Below are positions 47,063-55,641 of a DNA stretch of 64,000 nucleotides, piece by piece (the first letter of the stretch is position 1; the number at the start of each line of letters is the position of its first letter). The translations under genes and the position numbers were made by a program. The stretch is from contig NZ_JAIVAE010000002.1 in NCBI RefSeq assembly GCF_020171785.1, positions 496,001-560,000 on the forward strand, given 5' to 3'. Source of the stretch: Guptibacillus hwajinpoensis (GTDB lineage: Bacteria; Bacillota; Bacilli; Bacillales; Guptibacillaceae). A model generated the notes under the pieces. It worked only from the letters and a program-made list of their open reading frames with translations, did not search any database and was not told the origin of the DNA.

Positions 47063-48400
47063 ATGGCGAACAAATTCACAGCAGACGATATTAAGAAAAT
47101 GGCGCAGGACGAGAACGTTAAGTTCATTCGCTTGCAGTTTACTGACCTACTAGGGATTATTAAGAACGTTGAAATTCCAGTTGATCAGCTTGAGAAAGCT
47201 CTTGATAATAAAATGATGTTTGACGGTTCTTCGATCGAAGGTTTCGTACGCATCGAGGAATCCGATATGTATCTTTACCCGGATCTTGATTCATGGGTAG
47301 TCTTCCCATGGTCATCTGAAAAAGGGAGAGTCGCTCGTCTAATTTGTGACATCTACAGCCCGGATGGCACGCCATTCGAAGGGGATCCTCGTTCAGTTCT
47401 AAAACGCGTTCTAAAAGAAATGGAAGAGCTTGGCTTCTCTGACTTCAACATTGGACCAGAGCCAGAATTCTTCCTATTCAAAATGGACGAAAACGGTGAA
47501 CCAACGCTTGAACTTAATGACAAAGGCGGATACTTCGACCTTGCGCCAACAGACCTTGGTGAAAACTGCCGTCGTGATATCGTTCTTGAGCTTGAAGACA
47601 TGGGCTTCGAAATCGAAGCATCTCACCATGAAGTAGCGCCAGGACAGCACGAGATTGACTTTAAATACGCTGATGCTCTTACAACGTGTGACAACATCCA
47701 GACGTTTAAGCTAGCAGTTAAAACAATTGCTCGTAAGCACGGCCTGCACGCAACGTTCATGCCGAAGCCACTATTCGGTGTTAACGGATCTGGGATGCAT
47801 GCGAACATGTCCCTCTTCAAAGACGGAGAAAATGCATTCTACGAGCCGAAAGATGAGATTGGTCTAAGTGAAACAGCACGTCAATTCATTGCTGGAACAA
47901 TGAAGCATGCTGAAGCATTCACAGCGATCACAAACCCAACAATTAACTCTTACAAGCGTCTAGTACCTGGATACGAAGCTCCTTGCTACGTAGCATGGTC
48001 TCTTCGTAACCGTAGCCCGCTTATCCGTGTTCCTGCTTCCCGCGGAATCAGCACACGTATCGAAGTACGTAGCGTAGATCCATCTGCGAACCCGTACCTC
48101 GCAATGGCAGCTCTACTTGCAGCTGGACTTGACGGCATCAAGAACAAAATGACGCCACCAGCGCCAACAGAGCGCAACATCTACGTGATGGATAAGCAAG
48201 AACGTGTAGAAGAAGGCATTACAGACCTTCCAGCAACACTACACGATGCGCTTGAACTTCTTAAAAAAGACGAAGTGATGATGAAAGCACTAGGCGAGCA
48301 CGCAGCCGAGCACTTCATCGAAGCAAAAGAAATCGAATGGGATATGTTCCGTACGCAAGTACACCCTTGGGAACGCGAACAGTATATGACGACTTACTAA
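47063..48400 (+). CDS. glnA: Glutamine synthetase, type I
   Basis: Makes glutamine from glutamate and ammonia; the feedback-inhibited form also controls GlnR and TnrA in Bacillus. The 445 residues are typical of GSI-alpha. DGSSIEGF, the metal-site glutamates in [21 protein letters not shown] and the ATP-site NRSPLIRVP are all present, and the adenylylation loop of GSI-beta is absent. The ribosome binding site is AAGGAGG. The gene stands alone, without the glnR cistron that normally precedes it. Confidence 0.96.
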   Translation: MANKFTADDIKKMAQDENVKFIRLQFTDLLGIIKNVEIPVDQLEKALDNKMMFDGSSIEGFVRIEESDMYLYPDLDSWVVFPWSSEKGRVARLICDIYSPDGTPFEGDPRSVLKRVLKEMEELGFSDFNIGPEPEFFLFKMDENGEPTLELNDKGGYFDLAPTDLGENCRRDIVLELEDMGFEIEASHHEVAPGQHEIDFKYADALTTCDNIQTFKLAVKTIARKHGLHATFMPKPLFGVNGSGMHANMSLFKDGENAFYEPKDEIGLSETARQFIAGTMKHAEAFTAITNPTINSYKRLVPGYEAPCYVAWSLRNRSPLIRVPASRGISTRIEVRSVDPSANPYLAMAALLAAGLDGIKNKMTPPAPTERNIYVMDKQERVEEGITDLPATLHDALELLKKDEVMMKALGEHAAEHFIEAKEIEWDMFRTQVHPWEREQYMTTY

Positions 48401-48418
48401 GATATGAATAAGAGAGGC

Positions 48419-48449
48419 CCCTTGACACGGTTGTGTTGAGGGTTTTTTT
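48419..48449 (+). terminator. Terminator after glnA
   Basis: CCCTTGACAC pairs with GTGTTGAGGG (with G-T pairs), followed by seven T residues. Confidence 0.85.
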
Positions 48450-48542
48450 GTATTGAGGATTGATTAAATTGAATATTTTGATTAATTTGTGATGAGTAAT
48501 ATCTTTAATTCATCGATAAAAATTGAAATTGTAGACAAAAAA

Positions 48543-48569
48543 TTGAAAATAAAGTAAAATTGATACAAT
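48543..48569 (+). promoter_or_regulatory. Promoter candidate for the PUA-like/membrane gene
   Basis: TTGAAA, a short 15-bp spacer and TACAAT preceded by TGA (extended -10, TGnTACAAT). It lies 35 nt before the start codon. Confidence 0.5.
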
Positions 48570-48603
48570 TATGTATTTCAATTATGTTTGATAGGAGGCT
48601 CTT

Positions 48604-49620
48604 ATGAATAAAATACCTATAATTCCAAGAAATAAAAATTACTGGTTAGTCAGGACCCAAAGTGGTAAATACTATAATGAATTTAAAAGAGGCAATTTCA
48701 TAGGTGTGAATTGGAATGAAATAACATTCGAAGATATAGAATCTATGACAGAAGATGATATTAAATTAAAAATACTAAATAATCATCCCGAAACAAAAAG
48801 AATTGGAACCTCTATAAAACAGTTAAGGGTTTTTGCTAATGTAATTAAAAAAGGTGATTCAGTAGTAATTACTGGTCCTAACTCAAATGAGTTTTCTGTA
48901 GGTGAAATTGAAAATGATATACCTTATACTGCTGAAGTTAGCGAAGAACAGTTATTAGAAAATCCAAACCTTTGCCCATACTCTAAAAGAAGGAAAGTTA
49001 AATGGATTAATGAATACACAAAGTGGGATGTTGAAATCTCGATGTTCAAATTATTGCAACATGCTCAACACACTATTACTGATGCTGAAGACTATAAGGA
49101 TGTAATTGAAAGCATGATACATGATTTCTACATAAGAGAAGACGGTTTGGGATATATAAGTCTTGAAGTAAGAAAAGAAGAAGACATCCCTACTAGAGCC
49201 TTTTTTGCTATGGGAAATGAATTACTTGATTTGGTGGAGGAATTTGGAAGGTATTCAAGTATTGATATAAATTTAGATCAAGTGTCAACAAAAATAAATG
49301 TAAACTCCCGTGGGAAAATAAAATTGAAAGGCACTTATGTTACTATTCTTGCAATCGGCCTTATATTTGTAGGGTTGGCTGGCGGTGGAATTAACGTTGA
49401 CATTCCAGAAGCAGTTGGTGGTGGAACATATGAAATTCAAATGAATAGCTTAATTCATGAAGTATCTGATTTTCTAGATAGGCGACAGGAAAGAATTCAA
49501 GAGGACATGTTACTTGAAAAATACATACATGATTTAGATGTTAAAACTCCTGAAGAGTTGGCCAAGTTAATTGAAACTTTCGATGAAACAAGTGATATCC
49601 CAGATAAAGAAAACGAGTAG
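48604..49620 (+). CDS. Protein with Mrr-type PUA-like N-terminus and a membrane segment
   Basis: 338 residues, visibly more AT-rich than its neighbours, with codon choices such as AAA, ATA and TTA. Residues 12-135 (NYWLVRTQSGKYYNEFKRGN, FIGVNWNEI, GDSVVITGP, SVGEIENDI) fit the PUA/EVE-like domain found at the N-terminus of Mrr-type restriction proteins, which is thought to read modified bases or nucleotides. The usual nuclease does not follow. There is a helical middle part instead, then a hydrophobic segment (about 244-263, TYVTILAIGLIFVGLAGGGI) and a charged helical tail. A defence sensor-effector is a reasonable guess but unproved. The ribosome binding site is TAGGAGG. Confidence 0.6.
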   Translation: MNKIPIIPRNKNYWLVRTQSGKYYNEFKRGNFIGVNWNEITFEDIESMTEDDIKLKILNNHPETKRIGTSIKQLRVFANVIKKGDSVVITGPNSNEFSVGEIENDIPYTAEVSEEQLLENPNLCPYSKRRKVKWINEYTKWDVEISMFKLLQHAQHTITDAEDYKDVIESMIHDFYIREDGLGYISLEVRKEEDIPTRAFFAMGNELLDLVEEFGRYSSIDINLDQVSTKINVNSRGKIKLKGTYVTILAIGLIFVGLAGGGINVDIPEAVGGGTYEIQMNSLIHEVSDFLDRRQERIQEDMLLEKYIHDLDVKTPEELAKLIETFDETSDIPDKENE

Positions 49621-49685
49621 ATTTCTAAAAAATTCTTCATAATAATTTAAAGGTGTTATAAAATAAATCTAGGAGGTGTTCAAGG

Positions 49686-49892
49686 ATGGATTTGGTACTA
49701 AATGGAGTATCGGTTACTGGCACCTTTTTAGTTGTTTTCAGCATGCTTTATTTTCTTCAAAGATATACTTTAGGGTTTTTGCCATTTTTTAAGAAGGAAC
49801 TGAAGAGAACTTTTACTGTAGGTAATATATTTTTTAGTAGTACTTCTTTAATAATAATCATGTTTTATGTGGATTTTATCCGACCATATTAG
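49686..49892 (+). CDS. Small two-helix membrane protein
   Basis: 68 residues with two hydrophobic segments (about 8-25 and 45-65) separated by a basic loop (FFKKELKRTF). The ribosome binding site TAGGAGG is good. It lies 65 nt after the PUA-like gene, shares its AT richness and ends at the same terminator, so it may be its partner. No family is recognised. Confidence 0.6.
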   Translation: MDLVLNGVSVTGTFLVVFSMLYFLQRYTLGFLPFFKKELKRTFTVGNIFFSSTSLIIIMFYVDFIRPY

Positions 49893-50000
49893 AGGTGGAA
49901 AATTATTAAATACTATATGTAACTGAGAATTGAAATATCGAACTAGGAGTACGAGAATTAAAAAGAGACAAAATGTGTAGAAAATACTGAATTATTAAAA

Positions 50001-50040
50001 ACGAGTCTTAGTATAATTCTAAAGACTCGTCTTTCGTTTT
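50001..50040 (+). terminator. Terminator after the AT-rich gene pair
   Basis: ACGAGTCTT pairs with AAAGACTCGT (one offset base), followed by CTTTCGTTTT. The other intergenic bases between 49893 and 50142 show no coding or structural signal. Confidence 0.72.
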
Positions 50041-50142
50041 GCACTTTTTATTTAAATAAAGGATGATTTTTTATCTTCCGCAATATTATGATTCTGAATA
50101 CAAATGGTTTTAGTTGTATCCTTATTAATAAATTAATAATAA

Positions 50143-51792
50143 TTATTCCCACTTAACCTGCTCATAAGTCCGATACCCTCCATCGAGGTTAACCGCCTCA
50201 AACCCATTCTCTCGAAGAATACGTGTCGCAATATATCCGCGTAACCCAACCTGACAATGCACATAAATCGTTTCATCCTGTGGCAGTTCATGAAGCTTAC
50301 TCCGTAATTCGTCAACTGGAAGATTAATAGCTCCTTTTATAAAACCATTCTTAAATTCCCGAGGGCTTCGCACATCAATAAGTGTACCGCCGTTTTCCAC
50401 GATCGCATCAATCTCATGCCACTGAATGGTTTCCATCATCCCTTCAACGATGTTACTCGCCACGTAGCCCGCCATATTCACCGGATCTTTAGCTGAAGAG
50501 TAAGGAGGAGCGTAGGCGAGCTCTAAGTCAGGGAGGTCGAGAACGGTTAGGCCACCTTTAATCGCGGTTGCGATGACATCGATTCGCTTATCCACGCCAT
50601 CTTTACCGACTGCTTGAGCACCGAAGATCTTTCCGGTTTCTTTATCAAAAATGAGCTTCAAGGCAATAGGGTGGGCGTTTGGATAATATCCTGCGTGTGA
50701 ACCTGGATGAACGTGCACGACTTCATAAGCAATGGCAAGGCTTTTTAAGGTTTTTTCATTATTTCCGGTCGTAGCAACGGTGTAGTCAAACACTTTGGCA
50801 ATGGATGTCCCGAGTGTCCCTTTATACGGCTTTTTTTTGCCGTAAATGTTATCCGCAACGAGTCGTCCCTGTCTGTTTGCGGGCCATGCTAAAGGAATCA
50901 TGGTTGGTTGTTTGTTGATAAAACACTTCACTTCAATGGCATCGCCAATCGCATAAATGGAATCATCGCTCGTTTGGAGGTATTCGTCTACTTGAATGCC
51001 ACCTCGTGTTCCTACAGCTAACCCGGCATGGACAGCTAATTCATTTTCAGGGCGGACGCCGATTGACAAAATGATCAGATCCGTATCGATCTCTTTTCCG
51101 CTTACGGTGGCTACTTTCGTTCCATTGCCTTCAAAAGCCTTTACACCGTCATTTAAAATCAGGTTAATGCCTTTATCTCTAAGGTGCTCGTGAACGATCG
51201 CGGCCATTTCATAATCGAGTGGTGGCATGATTTGATTTGCCATTTCAATCAATGTGACGTTCATGCCGAGGTCGCTCAAGTTTTCTGCCATTTCAACCCC
51301 GATGAAGCCACCGCCTATAACAACAGCTTGGGATGGCTTCTCTTTATCAACATAAGCTTTGATCCGATCAGTATCAGGAATATTTCGAAGCGTAAAGAGT
51401 GCCTTTGCTTCGTTAAGACCAGGAATCGGTGGCACAATTGGACGGGCTCCTGGTGAAAGAATCAGTTGGTCATACGTTTCCTCGTAAGTTTGATCAGATT
51501 TTAAATCATGCACAGAAATAGTTTTCTTTTCGCGATCAATTCGTGTGACTTCACTCAGGGTACGAATATCAAAGTTATACCTTGCTGCCATGCTTTCTGG
51601 TGTTTGGACGAGTAGTTTCTTGCGGTCTTCAATCGTTCCACCTATATAGTATGGGAGCCCACAGTTGGCATAAGAAATATACTCACCTTTATCAAACATG
51701 ACAATCTCTACCGTTTCATCTAATCTTCTTAAACGAGCTGCTGCTGTTGAGCCACCAGCTACGCCACCAACAATGACAATTTTCTTACTCAT
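50143..51792 (-). CDS. CoA-disulfide reductase with C-terminal rhodanese domain
   Basis: A 549-residue FAD- and NAD(P)H-dependent thiol-disulfide reductase. The FAD loop is GGVAGGSTAAARLRR and the active-site Cys44 lies in SYANCGLPYY. The nucleotide-binding loop is GGGFIGVEMAENL, with AIGDA for FAD, and a rhodanese domain (about 455-549) carries Cys513 in HCQVGLRGY. The fusion is the CoADR-RHD type known from B. anthracis, which reduces CoA disulfides, persulfides or polysulfides. The ribosome binding site AAAAGGAG precedes ATG 51792. A sulfur- or copper-type operator lies at its promoter. Confidence 0.92.
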   Translation of the reverse strand: MSKKIVIVGGVAGGSTAAARLRRLDETVEIVMFDKGEYISYANCGLPYYIGGTIEDRKKLLVQTPESMAARYNFDIRTLSEVTRIDREKKTISVHDLKSDQTYEETYDQLILSPGARPIVPPIPGLNEAKALFTLRNIPDTDRIKAYVDKEKPSQAVVIGGGFIGVEMAENLSDLGMNVTLIEMANQIMPPLDYEMAAIVHEHLRDKGINLILNDGVKAFEGNGTKVATVSGKEIDTDLIILSIGVRPENELAVHAGLAVGTRGGIQVDEYLQTSDDSIYAIGDAIEVKCFINKQPTMIPLAWPANRQGRLVADNIYGKKKPYKGTLGTSIAKVFDYTVATTGNNEKTLKSLAIAYEVVHVHPGSHAGYYPNAHPIALKLIFDKETGKIFGAQAVGKDGVDKRIDVIATAIKGGLTVLDLPDLELAYAPPYSSAKDPVNMAGYVASNIVEGMMETIQWHEIDAIVENGGTLIDVRSPREFKNGFIKGAINLPVDELRSKLHELPQDETIYVHCQVGLRGYIATRILRENGFEAVNLDGGYRTYEQVKWE

Positions 51793-51812
51793 ATGATCGT
51801 CTCCTTTTTAAT

Positions 51813-51844
51813 TACCTGTAGGGGTATTTGACTCTTTCATTATA
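51813..51844 (-). promoter_or_regulatory. CsoR/CstR-like operator and -10 of the CoA-disulfide reductase gene
   Basis: Read on the minus strand, TATAAT (51839-51844) is followed, at the expected start of transcription, by the imperfect palindrome TACCCCTACAGGTA (51813-51826). TACC-rich/GGTA palindromes are the type bound by CsoR-family repressors, including persulfide-sensing CstR. The -35 is weak. Confidence 0.55.
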
Positions 51845-52117
51845 TTTCATTTTTGTCGGGGAAAATGTGATGGTTCTCACATTTAATTGAATGATGATAC
51901 ATCTAGTAACATCGTGAATGCATTTTGTAAAAGTTATCATCCAGGCTTAATCACAGTGAAACCTCATGATAGAACTTTTCTGTTAGACTGAGTAAATCGG
52001 CTCGAAGGAGTGTGGAAATCACACGGCACCTAGTTTGCTAGTAGTTACATATCTTAAATTTTCATCTATCTATCAAGTTGCAAACTTCAGCTAGAATCAG
52101 TTACAGGAGGAATTTAC

Positions 52118-52882
52118 ATGAACAAGTCTAGATTAACCGCACGAATTGCTTCATCTACTTTGGTGGCCGCGATGGTCTTTTCTCCGGTCTTGAGTGATGG
52201 GGCATTTGCTAAGGTCGATTCAAATGAGGTGAAGCAAAGTGATTCTGTTAGCTCTTCGTCAAATAATGTTCTAAATAGTGGAGATCGTAGCGAGGCTGTT
52301 ACGGCGTTGCAAACAGAACTTGAATCACTCGGTTATTATACTTATAACGTAGATGGTATTTTTGGTCAGATCACAGAAGATGCCGTTGAAGATTTTCAAG
52401 AAGAGAAGGGACTTACTGTTGACGGTATAGCTGGACCTGAGGTTATGGGTGCGCTATCTGCCAATGATAATTCCGAAGCTACAGAACCGACTTCAGATGA
52501 AGCACCTACTGAGTCCGTCTCGGAATCTGACGTCGTATCCACTGCGAAAAGCTTAATCGGAACGCCATATGTATGGGGCGGCACGACACCAGACGGGTTT
52601 GATAGCAGTGGCTTCATCCAATATGTGTTTAACGAAGCTGGCGTCGACATATCACGAACGGAACGTGATATGTGGAAATATGACGGAACAGAAGTAGAAT
52701 CTCCAGCAATCGGAGATGTTGTCTTTTTTGAAGGCACTTATGATGTAGAAGGAGCTTCACATAGCGGAATCTATATCGGCGACAACAAAATCATCCACGC
52801 TGGTAGCGGCGGTGTAGAAGTTACTGATCTTAGCTACGACTTTTGGCAAGACCATTATTTAGGCGTGAAATCATTCAAATAA
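52118..52882 (+). CDS. Secreted peptidoglycan-binding NlpC/P60 protein with Cys-to-Ser active site
   Basis: 254 residues. A signal peptide runs to about residue 31 (GAFAK). A PG_binding_1 domain (about 55-113) has GDRSEAVTALQTELESLGYY and YNVDGIFGQITEDAVEDFQ. An acidic Ser/Thr/Glu linker and an NlpC/P60 domain (137-254) follow. The catalytic stretch, normally FDCSGF, reads FDSSGF: Ser163 (codon AGC at 52604-52606) replaces the nucleophilic Cys, while His215 and His227 are kept. The protein would bind the wall but probably not cleave as a cysteine peptidase. The leader 51845-52117 has small hairpins (GTGTG/CACAC) but no recognised c-di-AMP riboswitch. Confidence 0.88.
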   Translation: MNKSRLTARIASSTLVAAMVFSPVLSDGAFAKVDSNEVKQSDSVSSSSNNVLNSGDRSEAVTALQTELESLGYYTYNVDGIFGQITEDAVEDFQEEKGLTVDGIAGPEVMGALSANDNSEATEPTSDEAPTESVSESDVVSTAKSLIGTPYVWGGTTPDGFDSSGFIQYVFNEAGVDISRTERDMWKYDGTEVESPAIGDVVFFEGTYDVEGASHSGIYIGDNKIIHAGSGGVEVTDLSYDFWQDHYLGVKSFK

Positions 52883-52886
52883 ATCC

Positions 52887-52916
52887 AAAGCCAGTGCCCG
52901 GCGCACTGGCTTTTTC
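52887..52916 (+). terminator. Terminator after the NlpC/P60 gene
   Basis: AAAGCCAGTGC pairs with GCACTGGCTTT around CCGGC, then a T run. Confidence 0.92.
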
Positions 52917-53007
52917 TGTGGAGCCATACATTTTTCGTGCTCATTTACAGTTTCTTCAACTATGAATATAGTAGTAAATGTACATAAGTATAGAATGGAG
53001 GTCATTC

Positions 53008-53472
53008 ATGGATTACATACAGCACTTACGCTCGATGGTAGGTCACGAAAAAGTGATTATGGTCGTCGCGGGAGCAATGGTTTTCGATGCGGAGAATCGC
53101 CTTTTGCTACAACTTCGTACGGATAGTGAGTCATGGGGATTACCTGGTGGATTTATGGACTTTAATGAATCGGTTCAGGAAACGGCAAGAAGAGAAGTGT
53201 TGGAAGAAACGGGACTAATGCTAAAGGAAATGTCGCTGTTTGGGATTTATTCAGGCCCGGATAAAGAAAAAATATTCGATAATGGCGATCAGGTGTCGCC
53301 GGTTCAAATTCTTTTCAGATGTCAAGATTTTGAAGGTGTGCTACGAGGGAGTGGCGAGTCATATAAAACTGCCTTTTTCTCGTTGAATGAGCTACCAGAA
53401 GATTTATTTGGTGAGCACAAACAAATGATCAATGATCTTCTAAGTGGTAAAGATCAGCCTATCATCGGGTAG
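53008..53472 (+). CDS. Nudix hydrolase
   Basis: 154 residues with a complete Nudix box, GGFMDFNESVQETARREV followed by LEETGL, the metal-binding signature for hydrolysis of nucleoside diphosphate-linked compounds. ATG 53008 follows TGGAGG. The flanks resemble the ADP-ribose/MutT-like Nudix proteins abundant in Bacillus. The substrate cannot be read from the sequence. It is a stand-alone gene. Confidence 0.88.
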   Translation: MDYIQHLRSMVGHEKVIMVVAGAMVFDAENRLLLQLRTDSESWGLPGGFMDFNESVQETARREVLEETGLMLKEMSLFGIYSGPDKEKIFDNGDQVSPVQILFRCQDFEGVLRGSGESYKTAFFSLNELPEDLFGEHKQMINDLLSGKDQPIIG

Positions 53473-53528
53473 TTCAGGAATACGAATCGAAAGCTTGTTT
53501 TTTAATCTGGGTAATAGCGCATTAATAG

Positions 53529-53557
53529 TTGAAATATTGTGATTTTTACCTTATTAT
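53529..53557 (+). promoter_or_regulatory. Promoter of the TetR-family gene
   Basis: TTGAAA, a 17-bp spacer and TATTAT; the start of transcription would fall about at 53565, against the palindromic operator. Confidence 0.65.
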
Positions 53558-53565
53558 GTTTGTGA

Positions 53566-53577
53566 CCGAACGTTCGG
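53566..53577. promoter_or_regulatory. Perfect palindromic operator CCGAACGTTCGG
   Basis: A 12-bp perfect palindrome at the expected +1 of the TetR gene, overlapping its ribosome binding site (GGAGG). Its position fits repressor auto-control. It is not a LexA box, since the arms GAAC and GTTC abut with no 4-bp spacer. Confidence 0.68.
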
Positions 53578-53583
53578 AGGGGG

Positions 53584-54210
53584 GTGAGGAAGATAGAAAC
53601 CAAGCGAAAAATCATTAAGAATTCATTGAAGTTCTTTGCTAAAAAAGGATACGAAGGTGCCTCTATATCAGAAATAGCGAATGAAACGAATCTTACAAAG
53701 TCATCCATTTACAGTTATTTCAGTGGAAAAGAAGAATTGTATCTCAGCGTACTTGATTATGTACTAGACTTTCATGATCAGTATTGGCTAGATGGGCGAA
53801 AGAATCTTCCAAAGACATTTGATAAAAACGTTTTATATCATATGCTTCTCAAAGCAAAGGATACTTCTATTCAAGAGTCGGATATTTCGATCTTCTGGAA
53901 AAAGAATCAAATCTCACCTCCCCAAGAAATTGAAAACATTGTAAATTCAAGAATCATAGAAGCGAAAGTAAGTACGCTGAACTTTCTAGAACAAATATTT
54001 AGACAGGGACAAAATGAAGGTGTAATCAAAAAAAGTTTTGACATTCCTTACTTAGCCATAACATTTTATTCTTTGATTGGTTCTGCGGCTCTTCAGCACT
54101 TATATGGAACGATTTCTAATCATGATTTACTTATTGATACGATGTTTGAGGTATTCTGGAGCGGCATCGAAAAAAGAGATGAAAAAGTACCAGCAAGTCA
54201 ATTGAATTAA
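53584..54210 (+). CDS. TetR/AcrR-family transcriptional regulator
   Basis: 208 residues. The N-terminal DNA-binding domain (about 8-55) has IIKNSLKFFAKKGYEGASI, SEIANETNLTKSSIYSYFSG and KEELYLSVL, the classic TetR helix-turn-helix. The C-terminal ligand domain is divergent, so the inducer is unknown. The start is unclear: GTG 53584 lies only 3 nt after GGAGG, while a better-spaced GGGGTGAGG would point to a non-standard ATA at 53593. A perfect palindrome over the promoter suggests autorepression. A small ORF overlaps its stop. Confidence 0.85.
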   Translation: MRKIETKRKIIKNSLKFFAKKGYEGASISEIANETNLTKSSIYSYFSGKEELYLSVLDYVLDFHDQYWLDGRKNLPKTFDKNVLYHMLLKAKDTSIQESDISIFWKKNQISPPQEIENIVNSRIIEAKVSTLNFLEQIFRQGQNEGVIKKSFDIPYLAITFYSLIGSAALQHLYGTISNHDLLIDTMFEVFWSGIEKRDEKVPASQLN

Positions 54211-54470
54211 TGATATGGGAGATGATGTTCGTGCGGGTGTTACAAAAGAGGAGTACTCAAAGAAAAGAGGAAATTTTTCAAAATCAGCTTAGATTGGGTA
54301 TTCGCTTTTACAAAAACCAATTAATGAATCCAACGATTAAAGATTTAAGCATTCTTTTGGGGTTATCGGAAGAAATGATTATTGAAATATCAGACCTTAA
54401 TTATGACCTTGCTCGAAAAGAAAGAATGTTATCCATCACCTCCCATTTTCAAAATAAAAACATTTTATAA
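54210..54470 (+). CDS. Small unknown protein coupled to the TetR gene
   Basis: Up to 86 residues. The first ATG shares a base with the TetR stop codon, but GGGAG (54216-54220) would favour ATG 54225 or GTG 54231. It is basic in its first half, and the segment IKDLSILLGLSEEMIIEISD reads like a helix-turn-helix. No family is recognised. It is coupled to the regulator and ends before a terminator, so it is probably real and may act with it. Confidence 0.55.
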   Translation: MIWEMMFVRVLQKRSTQRKEEIFQNQLRLGIRFYKNQLMNPTIKDLSILLGLSEEMIIEISDLNYDLARKERMLSITSHFQNKNIL

Positions 54471-54526
54471 CATTGTTTATAATAATGAAGTGGAACGATT
54501 TTTCGTTATACTTATTGTAAAAACAT

Positions 54527-54566
54527 GGGTTCCTGTACGTAGTTGACCACGAGGGAACCTTTTTTG
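54527..54566 (+). terminator. Terminator after the TetR operon
   Basis: GGTTCC pairs with GGAACC around a 20-nt loop, followed by six T residues. Confidence 0.7.
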
Positions 54567-54675
54567 ACGAATTTCAACTCATTAGGAGAGTCTAACAAAA
54601 GTAAAGGTATAAGTGTTATCATCATTTTATATAGTAAATATCCTAAAGAAGTAATAACATTGAGGTGTTAGTTCA

Positions 54676-55209
54676 ATGACAAACCGAAAAGTATCTGTTT
54701 ACATCGCAACAAGCGTTGACGGCTATGTAGCAACGGAAGATGACTCGCTCGACTGGCTTTTTAAAACCGAGCCTGAAGGAGACGCTGGCTATGAAGACTT
54801 TATGAAAGGTGTCGACACCATAATTATGGGACGTCGTACGTATGACTGGGTGATGGAACAAGAAAACGGAGTTAATCCGTACAAAGGGAAAATGTCCTAC
54901 GTGTATACGACTCAATCAAGAGAAAACACAGAAGATGTCACATTCACATCGGAAGATCCGACGTCACTGATTGAACGATTAAACGAGCAGGGTGGTGGAA
55001 CGATCTGGCTTATCGGTGGTGGTGTAGTCGTGCATGAATTTCTTGAGAAAAATTTGATTGATGAATTTATTATCTCGCTTGCTCCAACACTAATCGGAAA
55101 AGGGATACCGCTGTTTCAGAAAAGCGGCGTTACACATGATCTTGAATTAACCGATGTGCGCCAGTATGGACAGTTTGCACAGCTTCATTATCGCGTGAAT
55201 AAAGCTTAA
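54676..55209 (+). CDS. Dihydrofolate reductase/RibD C-terminal-like protein
   Basis: 177 residues of the RibD_C/DHFR-like family (YyaP/YwjB type): VSVYIATSVDGYVATED at the N-terminus, VDTIIMGRRTYDWVM in the middle and GTIWLIGGGVVVHEFLE as the nucleotide-binding loop. Such proteins bind NADPH and reduce small heterocycles; the true substrate is unknown in this subfamily. It is a single gene with ribosome binding site TGAGGTG. Confidence 0.88.
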   Translation: MTNRKVSVYIATSVDGYVATEDDSLDWLFKTEPEGDAGYEDFMKGVDTIIMGRRTYDWVMEQENGVNPYKGKMSYVYTTQSRENTEDVTFTSEDPTSLIERLNEQGGGTIWLIGGGVVVHEFLEKNLIDEFIISLAPTLIGKGIPLFQKSGVTHDLELTDVRQYGQFAQLHYRVNKA

Positions 55210-55227
55210 TCTAACCTAATAATAGAG

Positions 55228-55274
55228 AAAAGCCATTCTATAAATACGCATGTTGCGTCTTAGATGGCTTTTTA
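55228..55274 (+). terminator. Terminator after the RibD-like gene
   Basis: AAAAGCCAT pairs with ATGGCTTTT, enclosing a second hairpin ACGCA/TGCGT; a T run follows. Confidence 0.72.
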
Positions 55275-55358
55275 TTTGAGATCAAAACGTTTCTAAATAA
55301 ATGGTAAAAATATGGTATCGTATATTAGTAGAATCATTTTTCTTAGAAAAGTGGAAAA

Positions 55359-55613
55359 ATGAGTAATTGGAGTGGTTATTTGTATTTACTGTTAGCGATT
55401 GTATTAGCAATGATTTTAGGATTTATTTTAATGATGCTAGGTCCACTTGTAGGAGGAATTGTGGCGTTTGGAGTAGTAGCGGGATGTTTGTTTAGAGGGG
55501 TGTATTTACTTCATGACATGCATCGAAGAATCTCACGGATTACTCCTAAACCAGATCGAGCAAAAGAAGCGTATCAAAATTACATAAAAGAACGGGAAAA
55601 TGCCTCTTCTTAA
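55359..55613 (+). CDS. Small membrane protein
   Basis: 84 residues with two hydrophobic segments (about 6-27 and 30-50) and a basic, amphipathic C-terminal tail (HDMHRRISRITPKPDRAKEA). The ribosome binding site is weak (AAAGTGG). Function unknown. It lies 28 nt upstream of another small membrane protein gene and is probably co-transcribed with it. Confidence 0.6.
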   Translation: MSNWSGYLYLLLAIVLAMILGFILMMLGPLVGGIVAFGVVAGCLFRGVYLLHDMHRRISRITPKPDRAKEAYQNYIKERENASS

Positions 55614-55641
55614 ATGCTATAGTAACTGGAGGTGACGTGGA

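Noticed and set aside
51900-52117. c-di-AMP (ydaO) riboswitch before the NlpC/P60 gene
   Set aside because: Small hairpins are present, but the conserved ydaO core sequences are not seen.
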